NCBI GenBank assembly: GCA_040772665.1
Contig: JAXGXT010000005.1
Coordinates: 62,001 to 126,000, forward strand
From: JAXGXT01 sp040772665
GTDB taxonomy: Bacteria; Bacillota; Clostridia; Lachnospirales; Anaerotignaceae
Direction of reading: 5' to 3'
Length of the DNA: 64,000 nucleotides
Position numbers and translations under genes: made by a program. Below, piece after piece: positions 1 through 9,091 of this stretch. Under the pieces are notes generated by a model. It was not told the origin of the DNA, searched no databases, and worked only from the letters and a program-made list of their open reading frames with translations. The first letter of the stretch is position 1, and each line of letters begins with the position of its first letter.

Positions 1-112
1 TTTGATAAACACGTCCTATATAATAAATGGTTGCACTAATAATTGCAAGAAATTTTTTAAAAACACCTTCTTTTGTTTTAAAAAACAAAAAATTTATTTT
101 ATTTTTATACAT
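1..112 (-). CDS. Possible N-terminus of an unknown protein (partial, runs off left edge)
   Basis: The minus strand is open from an ATG at 112 to the window edge (37 codons). It reads a basic N-terminus followed by a hydrophobic stretch (AIISATIYYIG). No clear Shine-Dalgarno sequence precedes the ATG, and the fragment is too short to assign. It is reported because it would be divergent from the lipoprotein gene at 237. It could equally be an open stretch by chance. Confidence 0.3.
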   Translation of the reverse strand, partial: MYKNKINFLFFKTKEGVFKKFLAIISATIYYIGRVYQ

Positions 113-236
113 AATTACTATAAACATAAAACATTTTTTATATGATTATGACAATAAGACAATTTTGTGTTAAGGAACATATTCTCCTCGTTTTCGTCTG
201 TTATTATAGAATGTAATTTTAAAAAGGAGTGATAAA

Positions 237-734
237 ATGAAGAAATATATTTCTTTGTTCTTTCTGCTTTCTATTTTTTTATTTGTTTTAGCAGGCTGTT
301 CCTCTAAAGACCTGCCGTTATTAAATAATGACAAAATGCTAAATAATGAGCAAGAAGAAAAAGAAGCTTTATCAAATGACATTTTAGGAATATCTTTTGC
401 TGCAGAGGGTGTAACAAAAACAGGGATAAAATTAGTATGCATTCAAGGCAATAAAGACTTCAGCGAAGAATTGTTTACAGGCAGTAGTTTTTGGTTAGAA
501 AAAAAAGAGGAAAATCAATGGATAAGCATAGAAAGTATTTTAGATTTTGCATGGACATCAGAAGCATGGATTATTAATAAAAACTCAAAAACAGAATGGG
601 AAATTAATTGGGAGTGGTTATATGGTGAACTAACTGCCGGCAGCTATAGGCTTGGCAAGGAAGTTACAGCTTTTAGAGAAACCGGGGATTTTGATACATA
701 CATTTATTATGTATATTTTGAAATTGCTGATTAA
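237..734 (+). CDS. Lipoprotein with Ig-like domain
   Basis: This 165-residue protein has a type II signal peptide: Lys-Lys, a long hydrophobic core, then lipobox LAGC with Cys21 as the likely lipidated residue. It should therefore be anchored to the outer face of the membrane. The mature part, from about residue 50, resembles the bacterial Ig-like domains in many small clostridial lipoproteins: alternating hydrophobic strands, Trp-rich, with a late 'LTAGSYRLGKEV' strand like the 'LPPGTYRIVK' of that family. AAAAAGGAG lies 7 bases before the ATG. It is a single gene facing the tRNA. Its role is unknown; ligand binding or a cell-envelope scaffold is only a guess. Confidence 0.75.
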   Translation: MKKYISLFFLLSIFLFVLAGCSSKDLPLLNNDKMLNNEQEEKEALSNDILGISFAAEGVTKTGIKLVCIQGNKDFSEELFTGSSFWLEKKEENQWISIESILDFAWTSEAWIINKNSKTEWEINWEWLYGELTAGSYRLGKEVTAFRETGDFDTYIYYVYFEIAD

Positions 735-770
735 CGCTTGGCATAATAAAATGGTTTTACACAAACGTAA

Positions 771-842
771 AGCTGGTGAGGGGATTTGAACCCCTGGCCT
801 ATTGATTACGAATCAATTGCGCTACCACTGCGCCACACCAGC
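771..842 (-). tRNA. tRNA-Thr (anticodon CGU)
   Basis: The minus strand folds into a full cloverleaf. The acceptor stem is GCTGGTG/CACCAGC, the D stem GCGC/GCGC and the anticodon stem ATTGA/TCAAT. The loop TTCGTAA gives anticodon CGT (plus-strand 808-810), and the T arm is AGGGG-TTCAAAT-CCCCT. It reads ACG (Thr) codons. The 3' CCA is not encoded and must be added after transcription. It stands alone behind its own promoter at 869-897. Confidence 0.95.
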
Positions 843-868
843 ATGTTTTTAAAGTTAATCTATTCTTA

Positions 869-897
869 ATTATATCATTTTAAGAAATCTTTTGCAA
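869..897 (-). promoter_or_regulatory. Sigma-A promoter of tRNA-Thr
   Basis: On the minus strand, -35 TTGCAA (892-897), a 17-bp spacer and a consensus -10 TATAAT (869-874). Transcription would start near 862, about 20 bases before the mature tRNA 5' end. Confidence 0.8.
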
Positions 898-900
898 TAA

Positions 901-925
901 AAAAAGCAGGATAACCTGCTTTTTT
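901..925 (-). terminator. Terminator after the 79-residue membrane protein gene
   Basis: Stem AGCAGG/CCTGCT with a 4-base loop, flanked by A and T runs on both sides, so it could work in either direction. It insulates the tRNA promoter from upstream transcription. Confidence 0.75.
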
Positions 926-930
926 ATTTT

Positions 931-1170
931 TTATTCTTCAATTTCTTCGTCTTCATCATCGAAATAATCTTCGTCGTCATCCCAATATTCATCATACTCT
1001 TCGTCGTCATATCCTAAACAATTTCTTTTCATTAAAGCAATGCCTATACCTGCCATAATAGCTGCAACTGTTACAAAAACACCGATAGCAATATAAAATG
1101 CTTTCTTCTTTTCCGTATCCTTTGCATCAGATAACAATGCCTTTAATTCGCTAAAACTTATGTTTTTCAT
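931..1170 (-). CDS. Small single-pass membrane protein with acidic tail
   Basis: This 79-residue protein has a basic, helical N-terminal segment (residues 1-23) and one transmembrane helix at about residues 24-47. A very acidic C-terminus (about 52-79) is made almost only of Asp, Glu and Tyr. GGAGGTG lies 7 bases before the ATG. No family was recognised. The charge arrangement (Lys-rich side, helix, acidic tail) suggests a membrane protein with a disordered tail, but its function is unknown. It lies downstream of the NUDIX gene (gap 24 bases) and may be co-transcribed with it. Confidence 0.7.
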   Translation of the reverse strand: MKNISFSELKALLSDAKDTEKKKAFYIAIGVFVTVAAIMAGIGIALMKRNCLGYDDEEYDEYWDDDEDYFDDEDEEIEE

Positions 1171-1194
1171 TTAAAACACCTCCGATAGTTATTA

Positions 1195-1674
1195 TTAACT
1201 GTAACTTTTAAAAAAATTCTTTTTATGAAAGTATCCGCTTTTATTAAGTTCGCTGTATTCCTGATAAGCTTTTTTTAAAATTTGTCTTTCGTCATTAAAC
1301 TTAAGCAAGTGATAAGCCTCATGAAATTTATAAAATCCAGCGTCTGCAAAATACTCCTCACTTTGCGGTCTGTTATAGAAGGAATCTGTTTCCATAAGAT
1401 ACCAATGCACAGTTTTATTAACTATGTCATCATCACCACGAAAACTATACTGCGTTTTTCCAACCAATTTAATTATTTCGGCAATTGAACCGGTTTCTTC
1501 ATTAACCTCCCTTAATGCCGTTTGACTGTAATTTTCGCCAACCTCCATTGTTCCTTTAGGAAGAACCCATCCTACATATTTGCCGTTTTGGTTTTTATAT
1601 AGAAGCAGTATTTTCCACTTATGAATCACTATACCCCCGCAACTCACTGCTTCAATCACACTTTTAACCTCCAT
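1195..1674 (-). CDS. NUDIX hydrolase
   Basis: This 159-residue protein carries a Nudix box of the form G-x5-E-x7-REU-x-EE-x-G: Gly41, Glu47, Arg55-Glu56, Glu59-Glu60 and Gly62. That motif binds Mg2+ and the diphosphate of nucleoside-diphosphate-X substrates. The position after Gly62 is Ser where the family usually has a hydrophobic residue. The N-terminal 'SCGGIVI' and 'WVLPKGTMEVGE' resemble the Ap4A/diadenosine-type and MutT-like groups. The substrate cannot be read from sequence. It is cytosolic, and probably co-transcribed with the small membrane protein downstream. Confidence 0.9.
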   Translation of the reverse strand: MEVKSVIEAVSCGGIVIHKWKILLLYKNQNGKYVGWVLPKGTMEVGENYSQTALREVNEETGSIAEIIKLVGKTQYSFRGDDDIVNKTVHWYLMETDSFYNRPQSEEYFADAGFYKFHEAYHLLKFNDERQILKKAYQEYSELNKSGYFHKKNFFKSYS

Positions 1675-1727
1675 ATTTCTGATTTATATATCCATTGAAA
1701 TTAGTATAACTCTTTTTAATATTTTTT

Positions 1728-2390
1728 TCAAGGCTTAAAGGGTGATAGATTTAAATGGGCTTTGAATTTTTTTATTGCCAAAGCAAATATTAAAATAAGA
1801 TAAATAATAAAAAAAACAGTGGAGTTTTTTATTTCCGAAAGCAAAATTAAGTTATAGCCAGAATGAACTGCCCATGGTGCAAAAAACGAAAGAAGTAAAT
1901 TTTTAATGCCTAAATTCAAATATTTAAATCTTGCAAAATAAAAACCCATAAAACACGCAAAAATTCCATGAGCAGGAACTGAGCATATAGAACGAAGCAA
2001 GGCTGTTTCAAAACCTCCAAGCTCGGGGCTGAAAACATAAATTATGTTTTCCCCTGCGGCAAACCCAAGTGAAACAAAAATTGAATATATTATACCGTCA
2101 ACAGGCTCATTAAAATTAGGATTTCTATAAATCAGAAAAAAAAGAAAAAGAAATTTAATACCCTCTTCGTTTGCCGCAGATGTAACAAAAGCTTGAAACA
2201 ATACAGGAAATTTATTATAGGCTTGGGTTTCCATTAAAATAACATCTATGCATAAAACAACAGCCACTAAAATAAGACCGTAAAAAGCGCCAAGTACAAG
2301 AAGAAAACGAGGTTCTTTCTCATATCTGTCTTTAACATAAGTAAACATAAGAAGAATAAAAACAGGTGCAATTGCAAGTGTAAAAAGCAT
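1728..2390 (-). CDS. prsW: PrsW-family intramembrane protease
   Basis: A 220-residue polytopic protein with about seven hydrophobic helices. It has the PrsW signature: 'ANEEGIKF' with Glu75-Glu76 and Lys79 (EExxK), 'GFAAGENIIY' with Glu114, and conserved His141 and His176 in later helices. In Bacillus, PrsW makes the site-1 cut in the anti-sigma factor RsiW, and RasP/RseP (encoded here at 8-9 kb) makes the next cut. PrsW-like proteins have other targets too, and no sigma/anti-sigma pair is visible here, so the substrate is open. The 'FLVLGAFYGL' region and 'DRYEKEP' also match the family. Confidence 0.85.
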   Translation of the reverse strand: MLFTLAIAPVFILLMFTYVKDRYEKEPRFLLVLGAFYGLILVAVVLCIDVILMETQAYNKFPVLFQAFVTSAANEEGIKFLFLFFLIYRNPNFNEPVDGIIYSIFVSLGFAAGENIIYVFSPELGGFETALLRSICSVPAHGIFACFMGFYFARFKYLNLGIKNLLLSFFAPWAVHSGYNLILLSEIKNSTVFFIIYLILIFALAIKKFKAHLNLSPFKP

Positions 2391-2449
2391 AGTATCTCTC
2401 CAAAATCCTTTTTATTTAATTTCACCAAAAAAGATGAATTTAAACCAAA

Positions 2450-2485
2450 TAAAAAGCAGATTGATTCAAATTGAACCAATCTGCT
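2450..2485 (-). terminator. Terminator of the pyrH-polC operon
   Basis: A perfect 9-bp stem (AGCAGATTG/CAATCTGCT, 2455-2463 with 2477-2485) is followed on the minus strand by TTTTTATTT. It lies 100 bases after the polC stop. Confidence 0.75.
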
Positions 2486-2584
2486 TAAAGTAAAGGAAAA
2501 CTTTGAATTATTCAAACCCATTTCCTTTTAAAAAGTAAAACTAAAATCTTTTAACCATACATAAAAATAATTTATTCTATACTT

Positions 2585-5500
2585 TTAAAATAAAGTCAAC
2601 TGATTTGTGTCCGGTATACCTTTTAGCACACCATTTTCTTTAAGCAACTCAATCAAAGTTTTTCCGACACCTGTTTTTTCTTTAAATTCTTCAACAGTTT
2701 TAAATTCTTCTACATCTTTTCTTCCCTCTGTTATTCCTTGTGCGGCATTAACTCCTAATCCTTGCAGTGAATTAAATGGGGGAATTAACCCGTTTTCATC
2801 AATTATAAAGTTTTTTGCATCGGAATTATAAAGATTAATAGGATAAAAGAAAAATCCTCGTGCATAAAATTCCACAACAATCTCTAATACAGTCAGTTTG
2901 TTTTTTTCTTTTACAGTGGCAGTATTTCCCTTATCTTGTATTTCCTTAATTGCTTGTTTTGCTTTATCCTCTCCAACACACATGCAGGAATAATCAAAAT
3001 CATCTATTGCACGTATGGAAAAATAGGCGGCATAATATGCCAAAGGATAGTTTACTTTGAAATATGCAATTCTAAATGCCATCATAACATATGCCGCAGC
3101 ATGTGCCTTAGGGAACATATATTTTATTTTAAGACAGCTTTCTATATACCACCGAGGAACATTATGTTTTTTCATAAGCTCTATGTCATCGGAAGAAAGC
3201 CCTTTTCCCTTTCTTACGTTTTCCATAATTTTAAAGCTTGCCTTGTTAGGCAAACCTTTATTTATAAGATATCCCATTATGCTGTCACGAGTAGAGATAG
3301 TATCCCTTAGGGTTATGGTTTTATTTGCAATAAGATCTGCCGCATTATTTGCCCATACGTCTGTTCCGTGGGAAAGACCTGAAATTCTTAATAAATCAGA
3401 AAAAGATTTAGGCTTTGTATCAACCAGCATCTGCCTTACAAACTTTGTTCCAAACTCAGGTATGCCTAAAGTTCCTGTTTCGCACCCTATCTGCTCAGGA
3501 GTAACACCAAGGGCGGCGGGAGATTCAAAAAGAGACATGGTCTTTGCATCATCCAGCTTTACAGACTGAGGGTTTACCCCTGTAAGATCATAAAGCATTC
3601 TTATAACCGTTGGGTCATCATGGCCTAAAAGGTCAAGCTTTAAAAGTCTGCCCGATATTGAATGATAGTCAAAATGTGTTGTTGTTACTGCCGAAGATGA
3701 ATCATCCGCAGGTCTTTGTATAGGGGAAAACTCGCATATATCATGGTTGCTTGGAACAACCATAAGTCCGCCCGGATGCTGACCTGTTGTTCTTTTAATC
3801 CCTGTGCATCCTTTTACAAGCCTGTTTATTTCAGCATTATGTGCAACAATTCCCTTGCTTTCAAGATATTTCAAAACAAAACCGTATGCTGTTTTATCGG
3901 CAAGAGTGCCTATTGTTCCGGCTTTAAAAACCTTTCCTTTTCCAAAAAGCTCTTCTGTATATGCATGGGCTTTTTGCTGATATTCTCCGGAAAAGTTTAA
4001 ATCAATATCAGGCTCTTTATCTCCCTCAAAACCAAGAAAAGTTTCAAAAGGAATGTCATGGCCTTCCTTGTCAAGGGGTGTGTTGCATATTGGACAAAGT
4101 GCATCAGGCATATCACAGCCGCTTCCCCCTGCCAGAAACACTTCACGCACAACTTCACTTTCAAAATCCGAATATTTACAATTAGGACAAAGATAATGAG
4201 GCGGAAGAGGATTAACCTCTGTTATTCCTGCCATGGTTGCCGCAAATGACGACCCTACAGAACCTCTTGAACCAACAAGGTATCCGTTTTCCACAGAATT
4301 CCAAACAAGCTTTTGAGCTATTATATAAAGAACAGCATAACCGTTGTTGATTATAGAATTCAACTCTTTATCAAGACGGTTTTGAACCACCTTGGGCATG
4401 GGGTTTCCATACATACTGTGTGCTTTCGCCAAAGTTATATTTCTTAAATCCTCATCAGCGCCCTCAATTCTTGGAGGAAATGTTCCGTCAGGTATAGGCT
4501 TGATTTTTTCAATCATATCAGCAATAAGGTTTGTGTTTGAAACAACAACCTCATATGCTTTCTCTTCTCCAAGGTATTTAAATTCTTCAAGCATTTCATC
4601 AGTTGTTCTTAAATAAAGAGGTGCTTGATTGTCGGCATCACTAAAGCCTTCTGCCGCCATTATTATCTTTCTGTAGTCTGCATCTTCAGGTTCAAGAAAA
4701 TGAACATCACATGTGGCAACAACAGGCTTGCCAAGTTTTTCGCCAAGATTAACAATTCTTTTGTTAAGCTGTATTATGTCGTTAAATGAATTAACATTAT
4801 CAACTTTGGATGATTCAATCATAAACCTGTTATTGCCTAATGGCTGAATTTCAAGATAATCATAAAACTCTGCAATTTCATCAACAACCTCTTTGGGTTT
4901 TTCATCAAGCAAGGCTCTGTATAGCTCCCCTGCTTCACAAGCGCTGCCTATAATAAGCCCTTCTCTGTATTTTATTAATTTGCTTTTAGGAATTCGAGGG
5001 CGTCTTGAATAATATTCTAAATGAGACATGCTTATAAGTTCATACAAATTTCTAAGTCCTATGTTATTTTTTGCAAGAATAATAACGTGGTATGCTTTAA
5101 GCTTATTATAATTTATTGTTCTGCTGCAAAACACATTAATATCATTCACATTAAAGATATGGTTTTCAGCAAGTTTTTCAATGAATTTTTTAAAAACTTC
5201 CGCTGTGGCAGATGCATCATTAACGGCTCTGTGGTGACCCTTTAATTCAACACCCATTGCCTCACACACAACATTAAGCCTGTATTTGGAAAGTTTAGGG
5301 AGTATGCTTTTTGCAAGTTCAACAGTGTCTATAACAGTGTTTTCAATATGTTCTAAATCTAAGTTTTCCGCCGCTTTTCTTATAAATCCCACATCAAAAG
5401 AAGCATTGTGGGCAACAAGAACATCGTCTGCAAAAAATTCAATAAATTTAGGTAAAACCTCGTCAATAAAAGGGGCATCCTTTACCATATCATCGTCTAT

Positions 5501-6916
5501 TCCTGTTAGCTTGGTTATTTCAAAAGGTATTGGCACACCTGGATTTACAAAAGAAGAAAAGGTATCGACTACTTTACCCTTTAAAATTTTAACAGCACCG
5601 ATTTCCGTTATTTTATCCTTCTGTGCCGAAAGACCTGTTGTTTCTAAATCGAAAACAACAAAACCATCGTCAAGGCTTTGCCCTCTTGGGCATGTCACGG
5701 CTGTCCCCAAGTCATTTATTAAATACCCCTCAACACCATAAATCACCTTTATAGGCTTACCATTACTTGTTTCCATTGCCTCGGGAAAAGACTGCACAAC
5801 ACCATGGTCTGTAATTGCAATGGCTTCATGCCCCCATTCAAGGGCACGCTTAATAAATGAGCTTGCAGGGCTTATTCCGTCCATTCTGCTCATTTGAGTA
5901 TGAAGATGAAGCTCAACTCTTTTAACCTTTGCATTGTCTTTTCTTGTAGGCGGAGGAGCGGCTATAGATATGTCACGGCTCATAATATTGATTTCTTTGG
6001 CATATTTATCAAACTGAACTTCTCCCTTAACTTTAAGGTATTGTCCTGTTTTAAAATATGAAGACATTTCGCTGTCATATACTTTTTTATCAACAAAAAA
6101 CTTAACAGTTGTTGAATCCGAGCCATCTGTTATGTCAAAAGAAACTATATATCTTTCGCCTTTTATTTCACGTGGTTCTGTGTTGAAAACACGCCCTTCT
6201 ATTACTACTTTTTCATTTTCGGTTTTTGTTTCTTTTATTTTTACAACACTGCCTTGTATTTCTCTGCCTATAATTATTCCGTTTGAAATTTTTTCACTTG
6301 CAGCGGAAATTGCCTCACTTTCAGCTTCAGCCGCCGCAGAATTTAATTTTTCCTGTATCTCTTTTAAAAGTTCTATTTCTTTTTCTTCTTTTGCTTTTCT
6401 AAAAAGCAATTCTTCCTTAGCAGAGCTTTTTTTATCTTTAAATTGAGCTCTTATTTCAAGATTAAGTTCTTCTTTAAGCTTTCTTTCAATAATTCTGTCA
6501 ATTCTTTTTTTAATAAGATAAAAAGAAGTGTTGTTTTTAACATGGATTTCAAGGTTTGAATTATTAAGTTCCCAAGTGGCTTCTTTTATAATGTTTCCGC
6601 TTACAGGGCCTTCTTGAGAAACTCTATATATTATGTTTGTCCAAAATTTTTCAATTAAACTTTTATTACAAGTGTTGCTGTTTGTATATTTTAAAAAAAC
6701 AAGTATATCTTTAAGCGGAAGTTGATTAAAAAGCTGTTTTTTTAAATCTTCAATAATTTCTTCAGAAATTACATCAGCTAATTCAAGGCAAAATTCCAAA
6801 ACACGCTCTTTTTTATGTATTATAAATGATGTAACAACTGCATCTTTAAAAGTCTCTCTAACCAAAGGGGAAAGAGAAACTTTTTCAAATTTGCTATTAA
6901 ATTTTATAATTTCCAT
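2585..6916 (-). CDS. polC: DNA polymerase III, PolC-type alpha subunit
   Basis: Replicative DNA polymerase of low-GC Gram-positives, with polymerase and 3'-5' proofreading activity in one chain (1443 residues). Domains in order: N-terminal region, OB fold (about 220-320), PHP domain ('VELHLHTQMSRMDG') split by a DEDDh exonuclease ('FDLETTGL', 'LVAHNASFD', 'HRAVNDASA'), a zinc-binding stretch ('CPNCKYSDF' and 'CPIC'), then the catalytic core with 'EPDIDLNFSGEYQ' holding two catalytic aspartates. I chose the ATG at 6916, preceded by AAAGGG with 9-base spacing. A TTG 33 bases upstream would overlap ispG and lacks a ribosome site. Last gene of the operon, 19 bases after ispG. Confidence 0.98.
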   Translation of the reverse strand: MEIIKFNSKFEKVSLSPLVRETFKDAVVTSFIIHKKERVLEFCLELADVISEEIIEDLKKQLFNQLPLKDILVFLKYTNSNTCNKSLIEKFWTNIIYRVSQEGPVSGNIIKEATWELNNSNLEIHVKNNTSFYLIKKRIDRIIERKLKEELNLEIRAQFKDKKSSAKEELLFRKAKEEKEIELLKEIQEKLNSAAAEAESEAISAASEKISNGIIIGREIQGSVVKIKETKTENEKVVIEGRVFNTEPREIKGERYIVSFDITDGSDSTTVKFFVDKKVYDSEMSSYFKTGQYLKVKGEVQFDKYAKEINIMSRDISIAAPPPTRKDNAKVKRVELHLHTQMSRMDGISPASSFIKRALEWGHEAIAITDHGVVQSFPEAMETSNGKPIKVIYGVEGYLINDLGTAVTCPRGQSLDDGFVVFDLETTGLSAQKDKITEIGAVKILKGKVVDTFSSFVNPGVPIPFEITKLTGIDDDMVKDAPFIDEVLPKFIEFFADDVLVAHNASFDVGFIRKAAENLDLEHIENTVIDTVELAKSILPKLSKYRLNVVCEAMGVELKGHHRAVNDASATAEVFKKFIEKLAENHIFNVNDINVFCSRTINYNKLKAYHVIILAKNNIGLRNLYELISMSHLEYYSRRPRIPKSKLIKYREGLIIGSACEAGELYRALLDEKPKEVVDEIAEFYDYLEIQPLGNNRFMIESSKVDNVNSFNDIIQLNKRIVNLGEKLGKPVVATCDVHFLEPEDADYRKIIMAAEGFSDADNQAPLYLRTTDEMLEEFKYLGEEKAYEVVVSNTNLIADMIEKIKPIPDGTFPPRIEGADEDLRNITLAKAHSMYGNPMPKVVQNRLDKELNSIINNGYAVLYIIAQKLVWNSVENGYLVGSRGSVGSSFAATMAGITEVNPLPPHYLCPNCKYSDFESEVVREVFLAGGSGCDMPDALCPICNTPLDKEGHDIPFETFLGFEGDKEPDIDLNFSGEYQQKAHAYTEELFGKGKVFKAGTIGTLADKTAYGFVLKYLESKGIVAHNAEINRLVKGCTGIKRTTGQHPGGLMVVPSNHDICEFSPIQRPADDSSSAVTTTHFDYHSISGRLLKLDLLGHDDPTVIRMLYDLTGVNPQSVKLDDAKTMSLFESPAALGVTPEQIGCETGTLGIPEFGTKFVRQMLVDTKPKSFSDLLRISGLSHGTDVWANNAADLIANKTITLRDTISTRDSIMGYLINKGLPNKASFKIMENVRKGKGLSSDDIELMKKHNVPRWYIESCLKIKYMFPKAHAAAYVMMAFRIAYFKVNYPLAYYAAYFSIRAIDDFDYSCMCVGEDKAKQAIKEIQDKGNTATVKEKNKLTVLEIVVEFYARGFFFYPINLYNSDAKNFIIDENGLIPPFNSLQGLGVNAAQGITEGRKDVEEFKTVEEFKEKTGVGKTLIELLKENGVLKGIPDTNQLTLF

Positions 6917-6935
6917 TATATCAAACCCTTTAAAA

Positions 6936-7988
6936 TTACAAGTTTTCAATTTCTTTCATAAGTTCTTCCACAAGCTTATCTTCAGGTACTTTTTTTATAA
7001 TTTGACCTTTTTTAAAAATAATGCCAAAGCCGTTGCCTCCTGCTATGCCAATATCCGCTTCTTTTGCTTCTCCGGGCCCGTTTACAACACAGCCCATAAC
7101 AGCAACTTTGATATCTTTGTTTATAAGCCTGCATTTTTCTTCAACCTTATTTGCAATGTTGATTAAATCGATTTCTGTTCTTCCGCATGTAGGGCAGGAA
7201 ACAAAATTAACTCCAAATTTTCTAAGTTCAAAGCTTTTAAGTATCTCTTTGGCGGCTTTTATTTCTTCAACAGGGTTTCCTGTTAAAGAAACCCGTATTG
7301 TATCGCCGATTCCCATTGAAAGTATTGCTCCTATGCCTACCGAGCTTTTTATTGTTCCTGCATATACGGTTCCCGCTTCTGTAATCCCCACATGTATAGG
7401 ATATTCCACTTTTTCACTTAAAAGCTTATAAGCTTTAATACTTGACGGAACACTTGAGGCTTTAATTGAAACAATTATATCAAAAAAATTTAGTTCTTCA
7501 AGAATTTTAATATGTTTTAAGGCACTTTCAACAAGTGCTTCAGGTGTAACACTTCCGTACTTCTCCAAAAATTCTTTTTCTAAAGAACCTGAATTTACGC
7601 CTATGCGTATGGGAATTTGTTTTTCCTTTGCTTTATCAACAACAGCCTTAATTTTTTTCTTATCGCCTATGTTTCCGGGGTTAATTCTAACCTTGTCTGC
7701 ACCTTGCTCCATAACTTCCAAAGCAAGTTTATGGTCAAAATGAATGTCAGCCACAAGGGGTATTGAGATTTGTTTTTTTATTTCTCCAAAAGCTTTCGCC
7801 GCTTCCATATCAGGCACGGCAACTCTTATAATTTCACAGCCTTCTTCTTCCAACTCTTTAATTTGCTTCACTGTTGCAAAAACATCACGGGTGTCTGTAT
7901 TGCACATTGACTGTATGGCTATGGGGTTTCCTCCCCCTATTTTTAAACTTCCTATTTTAATGACTTTTGTACTATCTCTTTCAGTCAT
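6936..7988 (-). CDS. ispG: 4-hydroxy-3-methylbut-2-enyl diphosphate synthase (IspG/GcpE)
   Basis: Sixth step of the MEP pathway: reductive ring opening of MEcPP to HMBPP, using a 4Fe-4S cluster. The 350-residue length is normal. The N-terminal TIM barrel is followed by a cluster domain with Cys265, Cys268 (CPTC), Cys300 and Glu307, the spacing of the three Cys plus one Glu ligands of the E. coli enzyme. It starts 4 bases after the rseP stop. With dxr in the same operon and dxs at 44 kb, most of the pathway control points lie in this window. Confidence 0.97.
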   Translation of the reverse strand: MTERDSTKVIKIGSLKIGGGNPIAIQSMCNTDTRDVFATVKQIKELEEEGCEIIRVAVPDMEAAKAFGEIKKQISIPLVADIHFDHKLALEVMEQGADKVRINPGNIGDKKKIKAVVDKAKEKQIPIRIGVNSGSLEKEFLEKYGSVTPEALVESALKHIKILEELNFFDIIVSIKASSVPSSIKAYKLLSEKVEYPIHVGITEAGTVYAGTIKSSVGIGAILSMGIGDTIRVSLTGNPVEEIKAAKEILKSFELRKFGVNFVSCPTCGRTEIDLINIANKVEEKCRLINKDIKVAVMGCVVNGPGEAKEADIGIAGGNGFGIIFKKGQIIKKVPEDKLVEELMKEIENL

Positions 7989-7992
7989 AACC

Positions 7993-9072
7993 TCACCCTT
8001 TTATTAATCGTAAAATATCATTTGAGGCAATAATTGCCATAAACACCATAAGAAGAACAAAGCCTATAAAATGTATGGCACCTTCTTTATTTCCGTCAAT
8101 TCCTTTTCCTCTTACTGTTTCAATTGCTAAAAAAACAAGCCGTCCTCCATCCATTGCGGGAATGGGAAAAAGATTTATAGCCCCAAGGTTAGTGCTTAAC
8201 AATGCAGCTATTGTCATAAGACTTCTTATTCCGCTTGAAACACTTTCTTGAAGTCCGTCATTTACTGTTTCACCCATAAGTTGAACAATACCAATAGGCC
8301 CTGCAATTTCTTCAGGGGAAATATTAAAAGTAAAAAGCCTTACAAACCCAATAACTACACTTTTAATGTAATATCTCATTGTATAAACAGAATCCAAAAG
8401 AGTTTCCCCTAATTCCACTTTTTCAAAACCATCTGCCACAGGTGCAAAAAGCCCTGTTTTAATTGTAGGCTTAAACCCTATAAGCCAGCGGTTATCACTT
8501 GAACGTACGGGCTGAATTGAAAGGTTATGTTTTTTTCCGTCACGTTCGACAATAACATCAAGTTTTTTTCCTTTCGTTCCGTCAAGAACAAGAAAAAGCT
8601 CCTGATATGTTCCTATGCCTTCCCCGTCTATTTTTATAATTTTATCTCCAATTTCAAGGCCTGAAATTTGTGCGTTTGAGCCTTCAACATAGTCGGAAAC
8701 AATGGGAAAAATCATGGCCTTGGCAGATGCTGCCAAAGCAAAGACAATAATAAAAGAAAAAATAAAATTCATAACAGGCCCCATAACAACAACTGCCATT
8801 CTTGCCCATGTGCTTTTGTTGTTAAAAGATCTTTCATCACTATCGGCAGAATCTTCCCCAAGCATACGGCAGAAGCCGCCTAAAGGCAAAAGCCTTATTG
8901 TATAAAGTGTGTCGCCTTTTTGCTTTTTTAAAATAATCGGCCCCATGCCGATTGCAAATTCTTCAACGAGTATTCCATTTTTTCTTGCAATTATAAAATG
9001 ACCATACTCGTGAATTAAAACAAGAACTGTGAAAACAATAAAAGAAAGTATTACTGAAAATGAACCAGACAT
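7993..9072 (-). CDS. rseP: RIP metalloprotease, RseP/RasP site-2 protease
   Basis: Zinc intramembrane protease that trims membrane-bound anti-sigma factors and signal-peptide remnants. In 359 residues it shows HEYGH in the first helix (His21, Glu22, His25), a PDZ domain at about 115-190, and the second metal motif 'NLFPIPAMDGGRL' with Asp308 in a later helix. It lies between dxr and ispG, the usual clostridial order. A PrsW-like protease in the same window (1728-2390) could be its upstream partner, but that is inference. Confidence 0.95.
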   Translation of the reverse strand: MSGSFSVILSFIVFTVLVLIHEYGHFIIARKNGILVEEFAIGMGPIILKKQKGDTLYTIRLLPLGGFCRMLGEDSADSDERSFNNKSTWARMAVVVMGPVMNFIFSFIIVFALAASAKAMIFPIVSDYVEGSNAQISGLEIGDKIIKIDGEGIGTYQELFLVLDGTKGKKLDVIVERDGKKHNLSIQPVRSSDNRWLIGFKPTIKTGLFAPVADGFEKVELGETLLDSVYTMRYYIKSVVIGFVRLFTFNISPEEIAGPIGIVQLMGETVNDGLQESVSSGIRSLMTIAALLSTNLGAINLFPIPAMDGGRLVFLAIETVRGKGIDGNKEGAIHFIGFVLLMVFMAIIASNDILRLIKG

Positions 9073-9091
9073 TAATTAAATTCCTTTCATT

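Noticed and set aside
1..236. Sigma-A promoter for the lipoprotein gene
   Set aside because: No -35/-10 pair with acceptable spacing and match was found, so none is listed.
2936..5741. Many plus-strand open frames inside polC
   Set aside because: They are frame shadows of a complete, well-conserved gene and have no independent signals.
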